Shown here: one piece after another, positions 1 to 9,612 of the stretch
How positions within the stretch are numbered: position 1 is the first letter of the stretch
How the letters are laid out: the number at the start of each line of letters is the position of its first letter
Assembly: GCA_963713965.1 (NCBI GenBank)
Contig: OY970217.1
Coordinates: 2,790,001-2,854,000, forward strand
DNA length: 64,000 bases
DNA from: CALAGB01 sp963713965
GTDB lineage: Bacteria > Chloroflexota > Chloroflexia > Thermomicrobiales > Thermomicrobiaceae
Reading direction: 5' to 3'
Made by a program: the position numbers and the translations under genes
The notes under the pieces: generated by a model
The model's input: the letters and a program-made list of their open reading frames with translations, nothing else
What the model was told of the DNA's origin: nothing
Database searches by the model: none

Positions 1-699
1 ATCGCGATCTTGGAGACTCCCGCCGGATTTCAGCCCAACGTGTCGGTAGTCTCTGGCAAGCTGCGCACCTTCTTCGAGACGAGCCTCAAAGAATTTCAGC
101 CAATCATCTCCACCGTACCGGCCAGGCAGCGGGGCGGCATCTTCGATCCAGACTCGCCGCAGATCGTGGCGCCGCTGCACGACGCACATTACATCTTCGC
201 CGGCCCCGGCAGCCCAACCTACACGGTGCGCCAGCTTCTCGGAACGCGGACGCTGGAGGCGATTTGCCGGCGTCACGCCGAAGGCGCGACGCTCTCGTTC
301 GCCAGCGCCGCCGCTATTTCCATGGGTCGCTTCGCCCTGCCGGTCTACGAGATTTACAAAGTGGGCGAGGATCTTCACTGGCAGCCGGGTCTGGACGTCT
401 TCAAGCCGTTGGGACTCGATCTGACGATCCTGCCGCATTGGAATAACAACGAGGGCGGATCCGAGCTCGATACCAGCCACTGCTTCATGGGTGTCGAACG
501 ATTCCGCTACCTTAGGCGACTGCTGCCTCATGAGACCGTCATTCTGGCCATCGATGAGCACACCGCTTGTGTGTTGGATCCGGAGGAGGGGGTAGGATCC
601 GTCATGGGAGCGGGCAGGGTGTGCGTCATCCGGTCCGATCTCGAAACGCAATTCGACAATGGCGAACGCTTCAGTCTCGATCTCCTGCGAAGCTGTTGA
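1..699 (+). CDS. Peptidase S51-like / type 1 glutamine amidotransferase-like protein, 5' truncated
   Basis: The reading frame is open from the first base, so the N-terminus lies outside the window; the first possible internal start is a TTG at base 10. The visible part has the signs of the class I amidotransferase/S51 fold: a GPGS turn followed by a strand-helix region, a nucleophile-elbow-like FASAAAISMG segment with a candidate Ser, and an AIDEHTACVLD stretch like the GIDE-T-A motif of cyanophycinase/dipeptidase E relatives. No signal peptide can be judged. It converges with the following MFS gene, whose stop is one base away. The substrate is unknown. An amidotransferase-like non-peptidase role is also possible. 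Confidence 0.6.
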   Translation: MAILETPAGFQPNVSVVSGKLRTFFETSLKEFQPIISTVPARQRGGIFDPDSPQIVAPLHDAHYIFAGPGSPTYTVRQLLGTRTLEAICRRHAEGATLSFASAAAISMGRFALPVYEIYKVGEDLHWQPGLDVFKPLGLDLTILPHWNNNEGGSELDTSHCFMGVERFRYLRRLLPHETVILAIDEHTACVLDPEEGVGSVMGAGRVCVIRSDLETQFDNGERFSLDLLRSC

Positions 700-1956
700 C
701 TAGTCTGCGACGGGATCCTCGGCGGCACGATTTGGCCGCGGCTGACGATGCGGTTCGGGCGCGATCAGGGCGAAGCCGGTGCCGATCACGAGCAGCATCC
801 CTGCCGTAAAGATGAGCGCCGAGCCGGTCCCAGCGAACCCAGCGATCGCACCGAGCAGGAACGGCCCGAAGACGTAACCGGAGTCGGAGAGCGTTCTGAA
901 CGTCCCCATGGCGGCTGCGTTCATGCCCGGCGGCGCAACGTCGGCAGCGTAGGCGGTCGGCGCCGCTCCAGCTAGCCCCACCGAGATCCCCCACACAAGA
1001 CAACTCAGCACGTACGGCAGGAAGCTTCCAGAGGCGGCGAAGGAGATCATGGCTAACGCGCCGAATAGGAGCGCCGGTACGATGACCGCCTTGCGTCCGA
1101 ACCGGTCGATGACCACGCCGGCCGGGTAGGCGACCGATAGGCTCACTACGCTGATCGCCGATAAACCGAGTCCAATCTGACTGGCGGACAAGCCCATCGC
1201 GCCGTCGGCTCGCTCGGGCACGATAGTGAAGACCCCGCCGGTGCGCGCGAAGAAGCTCGCGAACGACGCGACACTTACCAGCAGGAACGCTGGTTGGCGC
1301 ATCAATTCACGGATCTGGCCGCCAAATTGTGGTCTCACATCGCTCGACGTGCGTGCGTCAATCGGCCCTGCCGTGCGCGTTTCAGGAATCCGCGTCAGGG
1401 CCAGCAGCGTCACCCCCGTACCGAGGATCGCGTAAACGAAAAAGGGCACTTCAAGACCGAAATGCTGGGCCATCCAGCCTCCGGGTAATGGCGCGATCCC
1501 GACGGCGAACATGAAGACCGTCATGTAGAGGGCAATGACTCTGCCGCGATTCTCGGGTGTCGAGATATCGGTCAAGATAATCTGCGTGCCCGTCAGCACC
1601 ATGGCGGCGCCGAGCCCGCCGATGAAGCGTCCGGCCAGAAACATGGAATAGCTGCCGGAGAGGCCGCAGATCAGGTTGCCGCCCGCCGTGATGATCCCGC
1701 CAATGGCGATGGCCCAATTGCGTCCCAGCACGTCCGAGACGCGACCGGCCGGCATATTGGCCGCGAAGCGTGCCAGCCCGTAAACAGCGACGGTGAGACC
1801 GATGAGAAACTGCGAGACGCCAAACGATTTGGCGAACAGCGGGACGACCGGAACGATGTTGCCGAACCCAAGCTGATTCACCGCAATCAGGATGCAAACC
1901 CATGCCAGCACCCGATTGCCGCGATACCAGTCCGGCAGCCTCCCCAGTCGTTGCAC
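700..1956 (-). CDS. MFS transporter (drug/metabolite efflux type)
   Basis: This is a 418-residue hydrophobic protein with the two six-helix halves of the major facilitator superfamily. The loop between helices 2 and 3 carries the family signature in the form AGRVSDVLGRN, and a second copy (VVIDRFGRKAV) follows the central loop, as expected from the internal duplication. The central hydrophilic stretch is near residues 195-220. It is probably an inner-membrane proton-coupled transporter. It is the last gene of a minus-strand run that starts at 7441 and includes an SDR, a molybdenum hydroxylase subunit and an amidohydrolase, so it may import or export a substrate of that pathway. Substrate specificity cannot be read from the sequence. 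Confidence 0.85.
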   Translation of the reverse strand: MQRLGRLPDWYRGNRVLAWVCILIAVNQLGFGNIVPVVPLFAKSFGVSQFLIGLTVAVYGLARFAANMPAGRVSDVLGRNWAIAIGGIITAGGNLICGLSGSYSMFLAGRFIGGLGAAMVLTGTQIILTDISTPENRGRVIALYMTVFMFAVGIAPLPGGWMAQHFGLEVPFFVYAILGTGVTLLALTRIPETRTAGPIDARTSSDVRPQFGGQIRELMRQPAFLLVSVASFASFFARTGGVFTIVPERADGAMGLSASQIGLGLSAISVVSLSVAYPAGVVIDRFGRKAVIVPALLFGALAMISFAASGSFLPYVLSCLVWGISVGLAGAAPTAYAADVAPPGMNAAAMGTFRTLSDSGYVFGPFLLGAIAGFAGTGSALIFTAGMLLVIGTGFALIAPEPHRQPRPNRAAEDPVAD

Positions 1957-2011
1957 CCATTCCTCCCGTCGGGAAACGAACGGCCGCGAGCAGCGGTTCG
2001 CGCCCTCCCGT

Positions 2012-2764
2012 TTACATCACGTTGCCGCCGTTAGGCCCGAGCATCTGCCCGGTCAAGTAGCTGGAGGCGTCGGATGCGAGGAAGAGGGCACATTCTCCCA
2101 CGTCGCGCGGTGACCCCAGGCGGCGCAGTGGAAGCTCCTGGGCTCGACGCTCTGCCGCCTCAGGGGATGGATAGATGCCACGGTTCATGTCGGTCACGAT
2201 GGAGCCGGGACCGATGGCATTGACGTTGATGTTGTACTGCCCCAGTTCGCGCGCCAGCGACTTGGTCCAGGTCAGGATGAATCCCTTGGTCCCGGCGTAG
2301 ACCGCGGCGCGATCCCAGCCGATGAGGGCCAGTTGCGATGAGAGGTTGATGATCTTTCCGTAGTGCTGCTCGATCATATGCGGCACGACGGCACGCGTGA
2401 CCCGCAGTGGGCCGTAGACGTTGACGTCCATCTCAGCACGCCAGGAGTCCTCGGAAGACTCTGCAAACGGTTGGACGTGCATGATGCCTGCGTTGTTGAC
2501 GAGAATGTCGATGCGGCCGAACTTCGAGATGACCGCCTCCACCATCTGTTCCACCGCGGCCGAGTCGGTGACGTCGGCTTTCACGAGCATCGCTCGTTGG
2601 CCAATCGCCTCAGCCTGCTCCGCGATTTCCCTACAGGCAGCCTGGCTCTCGCGATAGTTCAGCGCGACGTCGGCTGCCGCCTCGATGAAGACCTCCGCGA
2701 TGGCTCGCCCGAAGCCGCGCCCGGCGCCGGTAATCAACGCCACCTTACCGTTCAGCGTGCCCAT
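2012..2764 (-). CDS. SDR family oxidoreductase
   Basis: This is a classical short-chain dehydrogenase/reductase of 250 residues. The Rossmann glycine motif TGAGRGFG is at residues 12-19, NNAG at 90-93, and the Ser-Tyr-Lys catalytic set is present (S142/S143, Y156, K160 in YAGTK). The chosen ATG overlaps the stop of the upstream molybdenum hydroxylase gene by one base (TGATG), which indicates translational coupling; an earlier in-frame start would lie inside that gene. It probably oxidises or reduces an alcohol/ketone intermediate with NAD(P)(H). The substrate may be shared with the co-transcribed hydroxylase and amidohydrolase. This is a 3-oxoacyl-reductase-like subfamily, but the exact reaction is not determinable. 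Confidence 0.88.
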   Translation of the reverse strand: MGTLNGKVALITGAGRGFGRAIAEVFIEAAADVALNYRESQAACREIAEQAEAIGQRAMLVKADVTDSAAVEQMVEAVISKFGRIDILVNNAGIMHVQPFAESSEDSWRAEMDVNVYGPLRVTRAVVPHMIEQHYGKIINLSSQLALIGWDRAAVYAGTKGFILTWTKSLARELGQYNINVNAIGPGSIVTDMNRGIYPSPEAAERRAQELPLRRLGSPRDVGECALFLASDASSYLTGQMLGPNGGNVM

Positions 2765-5070
2765 CAGCGGGCCTCGGCGTCCTGGATCAGCTTCCACAGG
2801 CGCTGTGACGTCATGGGCATATCGACGTGCTCGATTCCAAGTGGAGACAGGGCATCCAGCACCGCGTTGACCAGCGCCGGTGGCGAGCCGGTGGTTCCCG
2901 CTTCGCCAACTCCCTTGACACCCAAGGGATTGACCGGGCTCGGAGTGACGGTATGCGCCGTCTCGATGGTCGGCATCAGATCCGCCTTGGGAACGAAGTA
3001 GTCCATCATCGAGCCGGTCAGGAGCTGTCCGTTGTCGTCATAAACGATAGCCTCACCCAGCGCCTGGCCGAATCCCTGCGCCAAGCCGCCGACCACCTGA
3101 CCCTCAACCAGCTGTGGATTGATCAAGGGTCCGCAGTCATCCACGGCCAGATAGCGCAGCACGTGAAGCTCGCCACTCTCGCGATCAATCTCGACCAACG
3201 CGATGTGCGCGCCAAACGGAAAGGTACGCCCGGTCGGCGAGAAATAGCTGGTCGCATCCAGACCCGGCTCCAAGCCGCTGGGCAATCCGCCCATGCCATA
3301 GGCCGCCTGCGCCACCTGTTTGAAGGTCAATCCGCGGTCCGGCGTGCCGCGCACGTTGAGACGCCCGTCCTCGAAGACGATGTCATCCTCGCTCACTTCG
3401 AGCCGCGCCGCCGCGATTTTGGCCGCCTTCTGTTTCACCTGTCGCACGGCCAGAAGCACGGCGGATCCACCGATCGACGTCCCGCGGCTGCCGAACGTGC
3501 CGATTCCCTGGGGAGTGATGGCGGTGTCGCTGGCTTTGACCACCACGTCTTCCATGGAAATTCCAAGCTCATCCGCCACGATCTGCGCAAAGGTCGTCTC
3601 TTCACCCTGGCCGTGGGGCGAAATGCCGGTCGTTACCATCACGGTGCCGGACGGTTGCACGAGCGCGGAACCGCTGTCCCAACCGGGACCGGCAAGTTCA
3701 CAGTAGACGGCCATGCCAAGGCCGACCAGTCGACCCTCGGCGCGCGCCGTGGCCTGCTCGGAGCGAATCCGGTCGTAGTCGATGCGTTCCAGTGCCTCGG
3801 TCAATGCCAGGTCGTAGTTGCCGCTGTCGTACTCGATGCCGGTGGCGGACATGTATGGGAAGGCGTCCGGCGAGATGAAGTTGCGTCGACGTACTTCGAC
3901 CGGATCGAGCGACAGCTCCCGCGCGATGGCGTCCATCATTCGCTCAACCATGTAGGCGGCTTCGGGACGCCCAGCACCTCGGTAGGCGCCGGTCGGCGTC
4001 GTGTTGGTCATCACTCCAAGTACGGTGCTGCGCAGATTCTCGATGCGGTAGGCGCCGGAGGCCATCACGCCGGAGCGCGTTGCGACGGTTGCGGCGCCGT
4101 ACGCTCCCACGTTGGAGATCAGCTCTACTTTGAGTCCCAAGATTTTGCCGTCGTCGTCGATCGCGGCCGTGAGCTTCTGCACCTGATCTCGCCCGTGGTT
4201 GGTGCCGACGAACGTCTCTCGACGCGTCTCTGTCCACTTGACTGGTTTCCGAAACTTGTACGCCAACGCCGCGGCCACCAGGTACTCCGGATAGACCGGC
4301 CCCTTGGCCCCGAAGGCACCGCCGACGTCGGGCGCGATGACGCGTACGTGATGTTCGGGCATTCCCAGTGTGGCGGCGATCCCGCCGCGCAGACGGTGCG
4401 GCGTCTGCGTTGTGGCCCAGGCAGTCATCTCTTCGGTCGACGGGTCGTAGTCGATGGTGATGGCTCGTGGCTCGATGAAGGTGGCGTGGATGCGCTGATT
4501 CCGCAGTCGGATCGAGACCGTGTGACTTGCCTCAGTGAAGGCGCGATCGACGTCGCCACCTTCCGCCTGCCAGCGAAACGCCAGGTTGTCTCCCCAATCC
4601 GGGTAGAGGAGCGGAGCGTCCTCGGCCAGCGCCGCCTCGGCGTCGACGACCGGATCAAGCGGCTCATACTCGACGTTGACCAGCTCGGCCGCATCGGTGG
4701 CGCTGTAGAAATTGGTGCCAAGTACCACGGCCACCGCATCACCCACATACATGGCCTTGCCGATGGCCAGCGGATAGCGTTCGAGCCGCCGGTCGGGCGC
4801 CTGTTCGGGAGAGCCTTGTGGCTGCGTGATCTTTGCGATCTCCTCGCCGGTTAAGACGGCCACGACACCTGGCGCCTTGAGGGCTTCACTGGCATCGATG
4901 CTTACGATCCGGGCGTGCGCGTAGGGGCTGCGGACCATCACGGCGTCGAGCGCGCCCGCTATGTGGACGTCGTCAACGAACCGACCATGGCCCGTTACCA
5001 ATCGGCGGTCGCCCACCCGGCGCACCGACTGCCCAACATAGCGCTTCTTTCCGGTGGCTGTCTCACTCAT
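2764..5070 (-). CDS. Molybdenum hydroxylase large subunit (aldehyde oxidase/xanthine dehydrogenase, CoxL-like form II)
   Basis: This 768-residue protein has the full molybdopterin-binding subunit architecture: the N-terminal a/b hammerhead domain (residues about 20-130) and two Mo-cofactor domains. GGAFGAK is at 250-256 and the active-site loop reads AYRGAGR at 362-368. In this family AYRGAGR marks form II or general hydroxylases, while aerobic CO dehydrogenase form I has AYRCSFR, so CO oxidation is not suggested. The catalytic glutamate lies in the C-terminal GVGEAG motif. The start is supported by GAGGTGAGG upstream. The usual small [2Fe-2S] and medium FAD subunits are not encoded next to it or anywhere else in the window. 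It probably hydroxylates an aldehyde or N-heteroaromatic compound using partner subunits encoded elsewhere. Confidence 0.88.
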   Translation of the reverse strand: MSETATGKKRYVGQSVRRVGDRRLVTGHGRFVDDVHIAGALDAVMVRSPYAHARIVSIDASEALKAPGVVAVLTGEEIAKITQPQGSPEQAPDRRLERYPLAIGKAMYVGDAVAVVLGTNFYSATDAAELVNVEYEPLDPVVDAEAALAEDAPLLYPDWGDNLAFRWQAEGGDVDRAFTEASHTVSIRLRNQRIHATFIEPRAITIDYDPSTEEMTAWATTQTPHRLRGGIAATLGMPEHHVRVIAPDVGGAFGAKGPVYPEYLVAAALAYKFRKPVKWTETRRETFVGTNHGRDQVQKLTAAIDDDGKILGLKVELISNVGAYGAATVATRSGVMASGAYRIENLRSTVLGVMTNTTPTGAYRGAGRPEAAYMVERMMDAIARELSLDPVEVRRRNFISPDAFPYMSATGIEYDSGNYDLALTEALERIDYDRIRSEQATARAEGRLVGLGMAVYCELAGPGWDSGSALVQPSGTVMVTTGISPHGQGEETTFAQIVADELGISMEDVVVKASDTAITPQGIGTFGSRGTSIGGSAVLLAVRQVKQKAAKIAAARLEVSEDDIVFEDGRLNVRGTPDRGLTFKQVAQAAYGMGGLPSGLEPGLDATSYFSPTGRTFPFGAHIALVEIDRESGELHVLRYLAVDDCGPLINPQLVEGQVVGGLAQGFGQALGEAIVYDDNGQLLTGSMMDYFVPKADLMPTIETAHTVTPSPVNPLGVKGVGEAGTTGSPPALVNAVLDALSPLGIEHVDMPMTSQRLWKLIQDAEAR

Positions 5071-5235
5071 GCAGTTTCCTCACCTCAATGAACCGATTTG
5101 TACGCGAAGAAGTGACCAGCGAGGATATGGACCCACTCGCTCGGTGGCAATTTGGCGCGTGCTCTGATCTTCGCGTTTTAGCTGGGGTAGATCAAGTCTT
5201 GGAGCGTTCCCACAACCGGAATTGGATCACCGGCA

Positions 5236-6205
5236 CTACGCCAGCATTCGCTCGCCAGATTGCAGGATCGTCTCGATGTCTGTCCGGCTCAACCCGGACT
5301 CGCGCACGAACCCAACCGGATCAGTCTCGCCCATGTCGAAGGGGAAATCGGTGCCGAGGACGATCTGCTCGATTCCGGCCAGTTCCACGAGATGTCGCAG
5401 GATCGTCGGATCGAAGACGACGGTATCGAAATAGAGGCGTCGAAGCTGTTCAATGGGGTGATCGGCGCGCTCGCGGCATTCCGGCCGCACGTCATAGCCG
5501 TGACGCAGCCGCCCGATCAGGTGCGGCAACGCGCCGCCGCCGTGCGACAGGATGATCTTGAGGCTGGGGTAGCGCTCCAGGATGCCCGCGAACAGGATGC
5601 GCGCTCCCGCCTGCGCCGTTTCAGTGGGATTGCCAATGAGGTTTCGTAGGTAGAACTCGCCCATGCGCTCGCCACCCGCCACATTATGCGGATGGACCAG
5701 GATGGGCACATCGAGCCGCTCGGCCGCCTCCCAAAACGGCTCAAGTGATGGGTCGTCCAGTCCCATTCCGTCCACGTTGCTGAGGATCTCGACCCCGCGC
5801 AGTCCGAGCAACTGCGTTGCCCGCTGCAGCTCCATCACGGCTGCCGTCGGCGACTGCAGCGGCACCGTGGCGAACCCGACGAAGCGGTCCGACTCTCGAC
5901 TCGCGACCGTCGCTGATGCCGTCGTTCAGCGCCACGGACCAGGCCAGCCCGTCCTCGCCCGAGAGCTCGTAGAGGATAGTGTAGGGCGGCGGCATCAGCG
6001 CGCGCCGGTCGAGCCCCTGTCGTTCAAGCGCCGTGAGCTGAGCATCGACATCGATCAGGTCCTGCGAGAGGTGCAAGCGATGGCCGGCGACCTCAAGCAC
6101 GGATCCGTCCTCCACTTGCTCAGGTGCTGCACCGACCGGCGCCGCGGACGAGCGCGCGGACTCCAGGGGAAAGAAATGGCTGTGCAGGTCAATGATCACG
6201 TCCAC
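5236..6205 (-). CDS. Amidohydrolase family 2 (ACMSD-like) metal-dependent hydrolase/decarboxylase, frameshifted
   Basis: Two overlapping reading frames together give one protein of about 322 residues. The N-terminal part (GTG start at 6205, preceded by GAGGA) has the metal-binding DLHSHF motif. The C-terminal part has VHPHN, SHGG and GTDFPF, the remaining metal and catalytic positions of the amidohydrolase-2/ACMSD family. The frame changes near 5907-5913, within or beside a GCGACGGTCGC stretch; correcting one base joins ALNDGISD to VASRESDRFVGFATVPL without loss. The start lies 3 bases after the stop of the upstream MFS gene, so it belongs to the same operon. Members decarboxylate or hydrolyse aromatic-derived acids. 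A sequencing indel is more likely than true decay. Confidence 0.8.
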
Positions 6206-6208
6206 TCC

Positions 6209-7441
6209 TCATGCTCGGACCAGCTTCTCTGCCTCGTGCGCCGGAAGAAACGGAATGAACGGAAGCGCCGCGAGCGACATCGCCGAGATGATCCAGAAGG
6301 CGTGATTCAGGCCGATGCTATCACCGAGCGCGCCGAAGGCGGGAGCCACGATACTTTGAGCGATAAATCCGATGGCCAGCATCAATCCGGCGGTTGCCCC
6401 ACGGGCCTCAGGCATCAAATCCTGCGCCACGGCGAGTACGACGGGGCGAATGCCGATGGCTACGAACCCGGCCAACATCAGAACGCCAAGGACCAACCAG
6501 GTCCCGTTTTCGAGGAACAGATAGAGATAGAAGAGAGGCGTTGCCGCCAGCGAGGTGATCGCCAGGACGGTCTTACGTCCGACGGTATCCGACAGGTTTC
6601 CGGCGAGAAGACCCCCGGCGATGCCCGCTCCGGAAATGAGCGAGAGGGCTACGCCCGCATACCAGTCGCTGCGGCCGTTCGACTCGAGGTACTTCACCAG
6701 GAAATACTGGAAGGGGGACGTCGCCAACCCATTGATGACCGAAACCGCCAGAAGTGCGCCGAGCGGCTTCCGCCGGGCTCTCAGTAACGGACGGAACTCG
6801 ACCTTCTTGGCTGACTTGCGCGCGGCGTCACTCTCGCGAGTATCGAGCGTGAAATAAAGGACGATCGACGCAACGATGCCGAAGACCATGACGACGGCCG
6901 AGCCTTCGAGGGTGAAAAGGGCGATCGCCGCGGTAAGCAGGAGCGGGCCGATCGTTCTGGCCGATTCACCGAAGGCCATGAAGATCGACATAGCGCGGCC
7001 GGTCTTCTTGCCGCCCAGTTCCCCCATCAGGGCCACGGCCGGCGCGTGGAAGCAGGCGGACGACAGTCCGGCGGCCATCATGAGGAGGAGTACGACGGCC
7101 ACGTTCGGTGCCAGTGCGACGCTTGAGAGCGTGATGGCGGTGACCGTCGGGGCAAGAACGACGAACCACTTTCGCGTGGTCCTATCGGCGAGATAGCCGA
7201 CGAACGGCTGCGCCACACCAGGAACCTGCGTCGCCGGAATCATCAAGCTGACGACCGCCAGCGAGAGTCCGAGCTTGTCCTGGACAGCTGGAATCAGAAT
7301 GCCCAGAAACGACGAATAGAGATCATGGGCAAGGTGCCCGCCCGCCACCATAAAGGTGCGTGCGGCGTCGAATGTATCTTCCCCGGCGTCAGTTTCTTCC
7401 AGCTCGGCTGTCGTTTGCACGGCGGTCGCGCTCTGTGACAA
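6209..7441 (-). CDS. MFS transporter, fosmidomycin-resistance (Fsr)-like
   Basis: This is a 410-residue major facilitator protein with twelve predicted membrane segments and a central hydrophilic loop near residues 205-225. The N-terminal GGHLAHDLYSSFLGILIPAVQ segment and the helix 4-5 stretch with CFHAPAVALMGEL are typical of the Fsr/YfnC-like branch. A TTG at 7441 is taken as the start because AAGGGGTAGGG lies just upstream and no ATG precedes it. It is the first gene of the minus-strand operon ending at 700. Relatives export small acids or drugs; in this operon it could equally carry the substrate of the downstream amidohydrolase and hydroxylase. Confidence 0.82.
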   Translation of the reverse strand: MSQSATAVQTTAELEETDAGEDTFDAARTFMVAGGHLAHDLYSSFLGILIPAVQDKLGLSLAVVSLMIPATQVPGVAQPFVGYLADRTTRKWFVVLAPTVTAITLSSVALAPNVAVVLLLMMAAGLSSACFHAPAVALMGELGGKKTGRAMSIFMAFGESARTIGPLLLTAAIALFTLEGSAVVMVFGIVASIVLYFTLDTRESDAARKSAKKVEFRPLLRARRKPLGALLAVSVINGLATSPFQYFLVKYLESNGRSDWYAGVALSLISGAGIAGGLLAGNLSDTVGRKTVLAITSLAATPLFYLYLFLENGTWLVLGVLMLAGFVAIGIRPVVLAVAQDLMPEARGATAGLMLAIGFIAQSIVAPAFGALGDSIGLNHAFWIISAMSLAALPFIPFLPAHEAEKLVRA

Positions 7442-7582
7442 TGACCCTACCCCTTATTCGTTGAACCCAACAGTGGCTTGATATGAACGCATGTCAATTC
7501 TCGAACCCAGAGGATATACCAGTCGGGAGACTCACGCACGTTGAAACAACGTTTGGGCGCCGGATTGTCTTCCCGTCCTCCG

Positions 7583-9454
7583 CTATTTTAGGGCTGGCGA
7601 TGTTCTGATGTCATGCTGACCGACGGTGACTGAGCGCTTGATTCTGGCGCCCGAACGACGCGACTCGTTTGTACTGTGCGTCGCACGACCCAAGAACGAC
7701 CAGACGAGAGACGCGAGGTTCAGCGCGATCGCCAGTGCAAGCCCCGCGTAGATCCAGGGGTAGATCCAGGAACTGAGCGTCCGTCGCACGACGATGAACC
7801 CGTCGAGCTTCAGGGTCCCTGCCTCACGTGAAGTGATGACGGCGCGGTGAGGGCCATCCGATAGCCCGCTTTCTACTGTGATGCGTTTCGGGTCGGCATC
7901 GCTCCCATCCGAAAGCCGCTTCTGGTGACCATCGATCGTCACGCTCAGGTCTTGCGGGGGGCCGGACACCAGCAAGTCAAGTCGGGTGCCGGAGAAGTCG
8001 AGCGTCGCCGAAGCACCCGGTGCGGTGGGCGTCAGCGTCGCCGTGGAGCCGTCGCCGTCGAGTGTCCAACCCGAATCGTAGTCGAGTTGGCGGCTATCGG
8101 CGTCGTAGGTGCCGGTGAAAGCCAGGTTGATCTCTCCGCTCCGTTGTTGCAGCAGCGTGTAGGCAGGCGTCGGTGTGAAGTCGTAGTTGACGATCGAGAA
8201 GCCGCGTGTCGGATTGTTGGCCTGATCTGGAGCTGCGGGTGGGTCAGGCGAGCGCAGGTACCAGACGCACATCACGCCCATCCAGGGCCACTCCTGTTGC
8301 GCGCGTAGGTATCCCTGATAGAGGTAATCGGCCTGTTTCGTCTGGCTGACCGGCTTGCCCCATGGCGATGGATCACCGCTCCAGTTCGAGGGGAGCGACA
8401 CCCAGCCGTATTCCGCGGCCCAGACCGCCTTGCCTGCGTCGCCGTTCTTCACCATGATCTCGTGCGTCTGAATGGGACGCGAGAAATTATCACGTGCGAA
8501 CTCAACGCGACGGTCATACGGGCTGTAGCCATAGCCATAGACCATCACCGTCGCGATGTCGAAGTAGTTCTTGGCCCCGGCGTCATACATCCCTTGTAGG
8601 AAGAGGAGATCGCTCAGGTTGGTCGGCCCGGTCTGGTCGGTCGGTGCCAGCCCAGGCATGAGGACGGTGATGCTCGGATCCGCCGACTTGGCGGCGGTGT
8701 AGGCCACTTTGAGCAGTTCGGTGAACTTAGCGGGGTCGATCGGTTGACCGCCCCATTCACCCTGCAGGTTCGGCTCATTCCAGACCTGGATGTAGTGAAT
8801 GCGACCTCGATAGCGGTTGACGAACGTTGCCACGAAGCTGGCGTAGTCGGCGTAGTTATCAGGCGGACCGTCCGGGAACTGGTCCAGGTTCGGAGCGTTG
8901 GCGCGTGCCCAGCGCGGCGGTTTGTCCAGACGGGCGATGATCTGGATGCCACGCGCGTCGGCCTGATCCACGATGTGATCGTATTTGGCCCAGGAGCTGA
9001 CGTCGTTCTTAGCGTCCCAGTAGGTGCCGGGTTCCGGCTCGATGTCGTACCAGGGAAACATCTGCCGAATGTAGCCGTAGCCGCCTGCCTTGATCATCTC
9101 GAGCTCGCGCGTGACCTTGGCCGGGTCAACCTCTGCATCCAGGAACGTGTTGACACCCATGGGGTTGACGTCGGTATTGGGAATAACGCTCAGCGCTGCG
9201 CCGGAGGCAACTCCGCGATTGAAGTAGCCGTCGGCGATGGTGGCGACGAAAATTCCGCCGGAGAGCCCCAGGATCACGAGGATGTGCAGGCTTACCAGAA
9301 ACCAGCGGTGAGTCAGGAGTCGACTCAGTCGTGCCATGCCGACCTTATCCGAGGACATCGTGGCCGCGATGCGGCGTATCGAACGGGATGCGCGCCGTAA
9401 TCGAGTCGATTCGACCGTACGCGCTGATCCACCAGAGTATAGAAGAGGAACCAT
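7583..9454 (-). CDS. Membrane-anchored glycoside hydrolase, clan GH-A (GH39/GH5-like)
   Basis: This protein of up to 623 residues has an N-terminal membrane segment (about residues 50-72), an (a/b)8-barrel, a C-terminal beta module and a second membrane segment near 575-597. The barrel carries the clan A pair: the acid/base Glu in VWNEPN (E227) and the nucleophile Glu in WAAEYGW (E348). The topology puts the barrel outside the membrane, tethered at both ends. ATGs at 9454, 9358 and 9337 are all possible starts; none has a strong ribosome site, and 9358 or 9337 would remove only an Arg-rich extension. It probably cleaves a beta-linked glycan at the cell surface. The substrate is unknown. Confidence 0.75.
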   Translation of the reverse strand: MVPLLYSGGSARTVESTRLRRASRSIRRIAATMSSDKVGMARLSRLLTHRWFLVSLHILVILGLSGGIFVATIADGYFNRGVASGAALSVIPNTDVNPMGVNTFLDAEVDPAKVTRELEMIKAGGYGYIRQMFPWYDIEPEPGTYWDAKNDVSSWAKYDHIVDQADARGIQIIARLDKPPRWARANAPNLDQFPDGPPDNYADYASFVATFVNRYRGRIHYIQVWNEPNLQGEWGGQPIDPAKFTELLKVAYTAAKSADPSITVLMPGLAPTDQTGPTNLSDLLFLQGMYDAGAKNYFDIATVMVYGYGYSPYDRRVEFARDNFSRPIQTHEIMVKNGDAGKAVWAAEYGWVSLPSNWSGDPSPWGKPVSQTKQADYLYQGYLRAQQEWPWMGVMCVWYLRSPDPPAAPDQANNPTRGFSIVNYDFTPTPAYTLLQQRSGEINLAFTGTYDADSRQLDYDSGWTLDGDGSTATLTPTAPGASATLDFSGTRLDLLVSGPPQDLSVTIDGHQKRLSDGSDADPKRITVESGLSDGPHRAVITSREAGTLKLDGFIVVRRTLSSWIYPWIYAGLALAIALNLASLVWSFLGRATHSTNESRRSGARIKRSVTVGQHDIRTSPALK

Positions 9455-9612
9455 GTATTCGGTTTTCCGTCATCGTTCGTCATGATGATTCCCCACGGCA
9501 TGTGGGCGAAGCTAAGGTATTCCGCCCCGGCAGATCCGGTGTACAATGCTCGCGGCCGATAAACGAACAGGCAGAGATCTGGTCGCCCCAAATGAGAGGA
9601 GAGAGGTCAACG

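Noticed and set aside
2827..4854. Long plus-strand open frame of 675 codons opposite the molybdenum hydroxylase gene
   Set aside because: It is the antisense shadow of a fully conserved gene; composition is Arg/His-rich and no family motif is visible.
2764..5070. Aerobic carbon monoxide dehydrogenase
   Set aside because: The active-site loop is AYRGAGR, not AYRCSFR, and coxM/coxS are absent.
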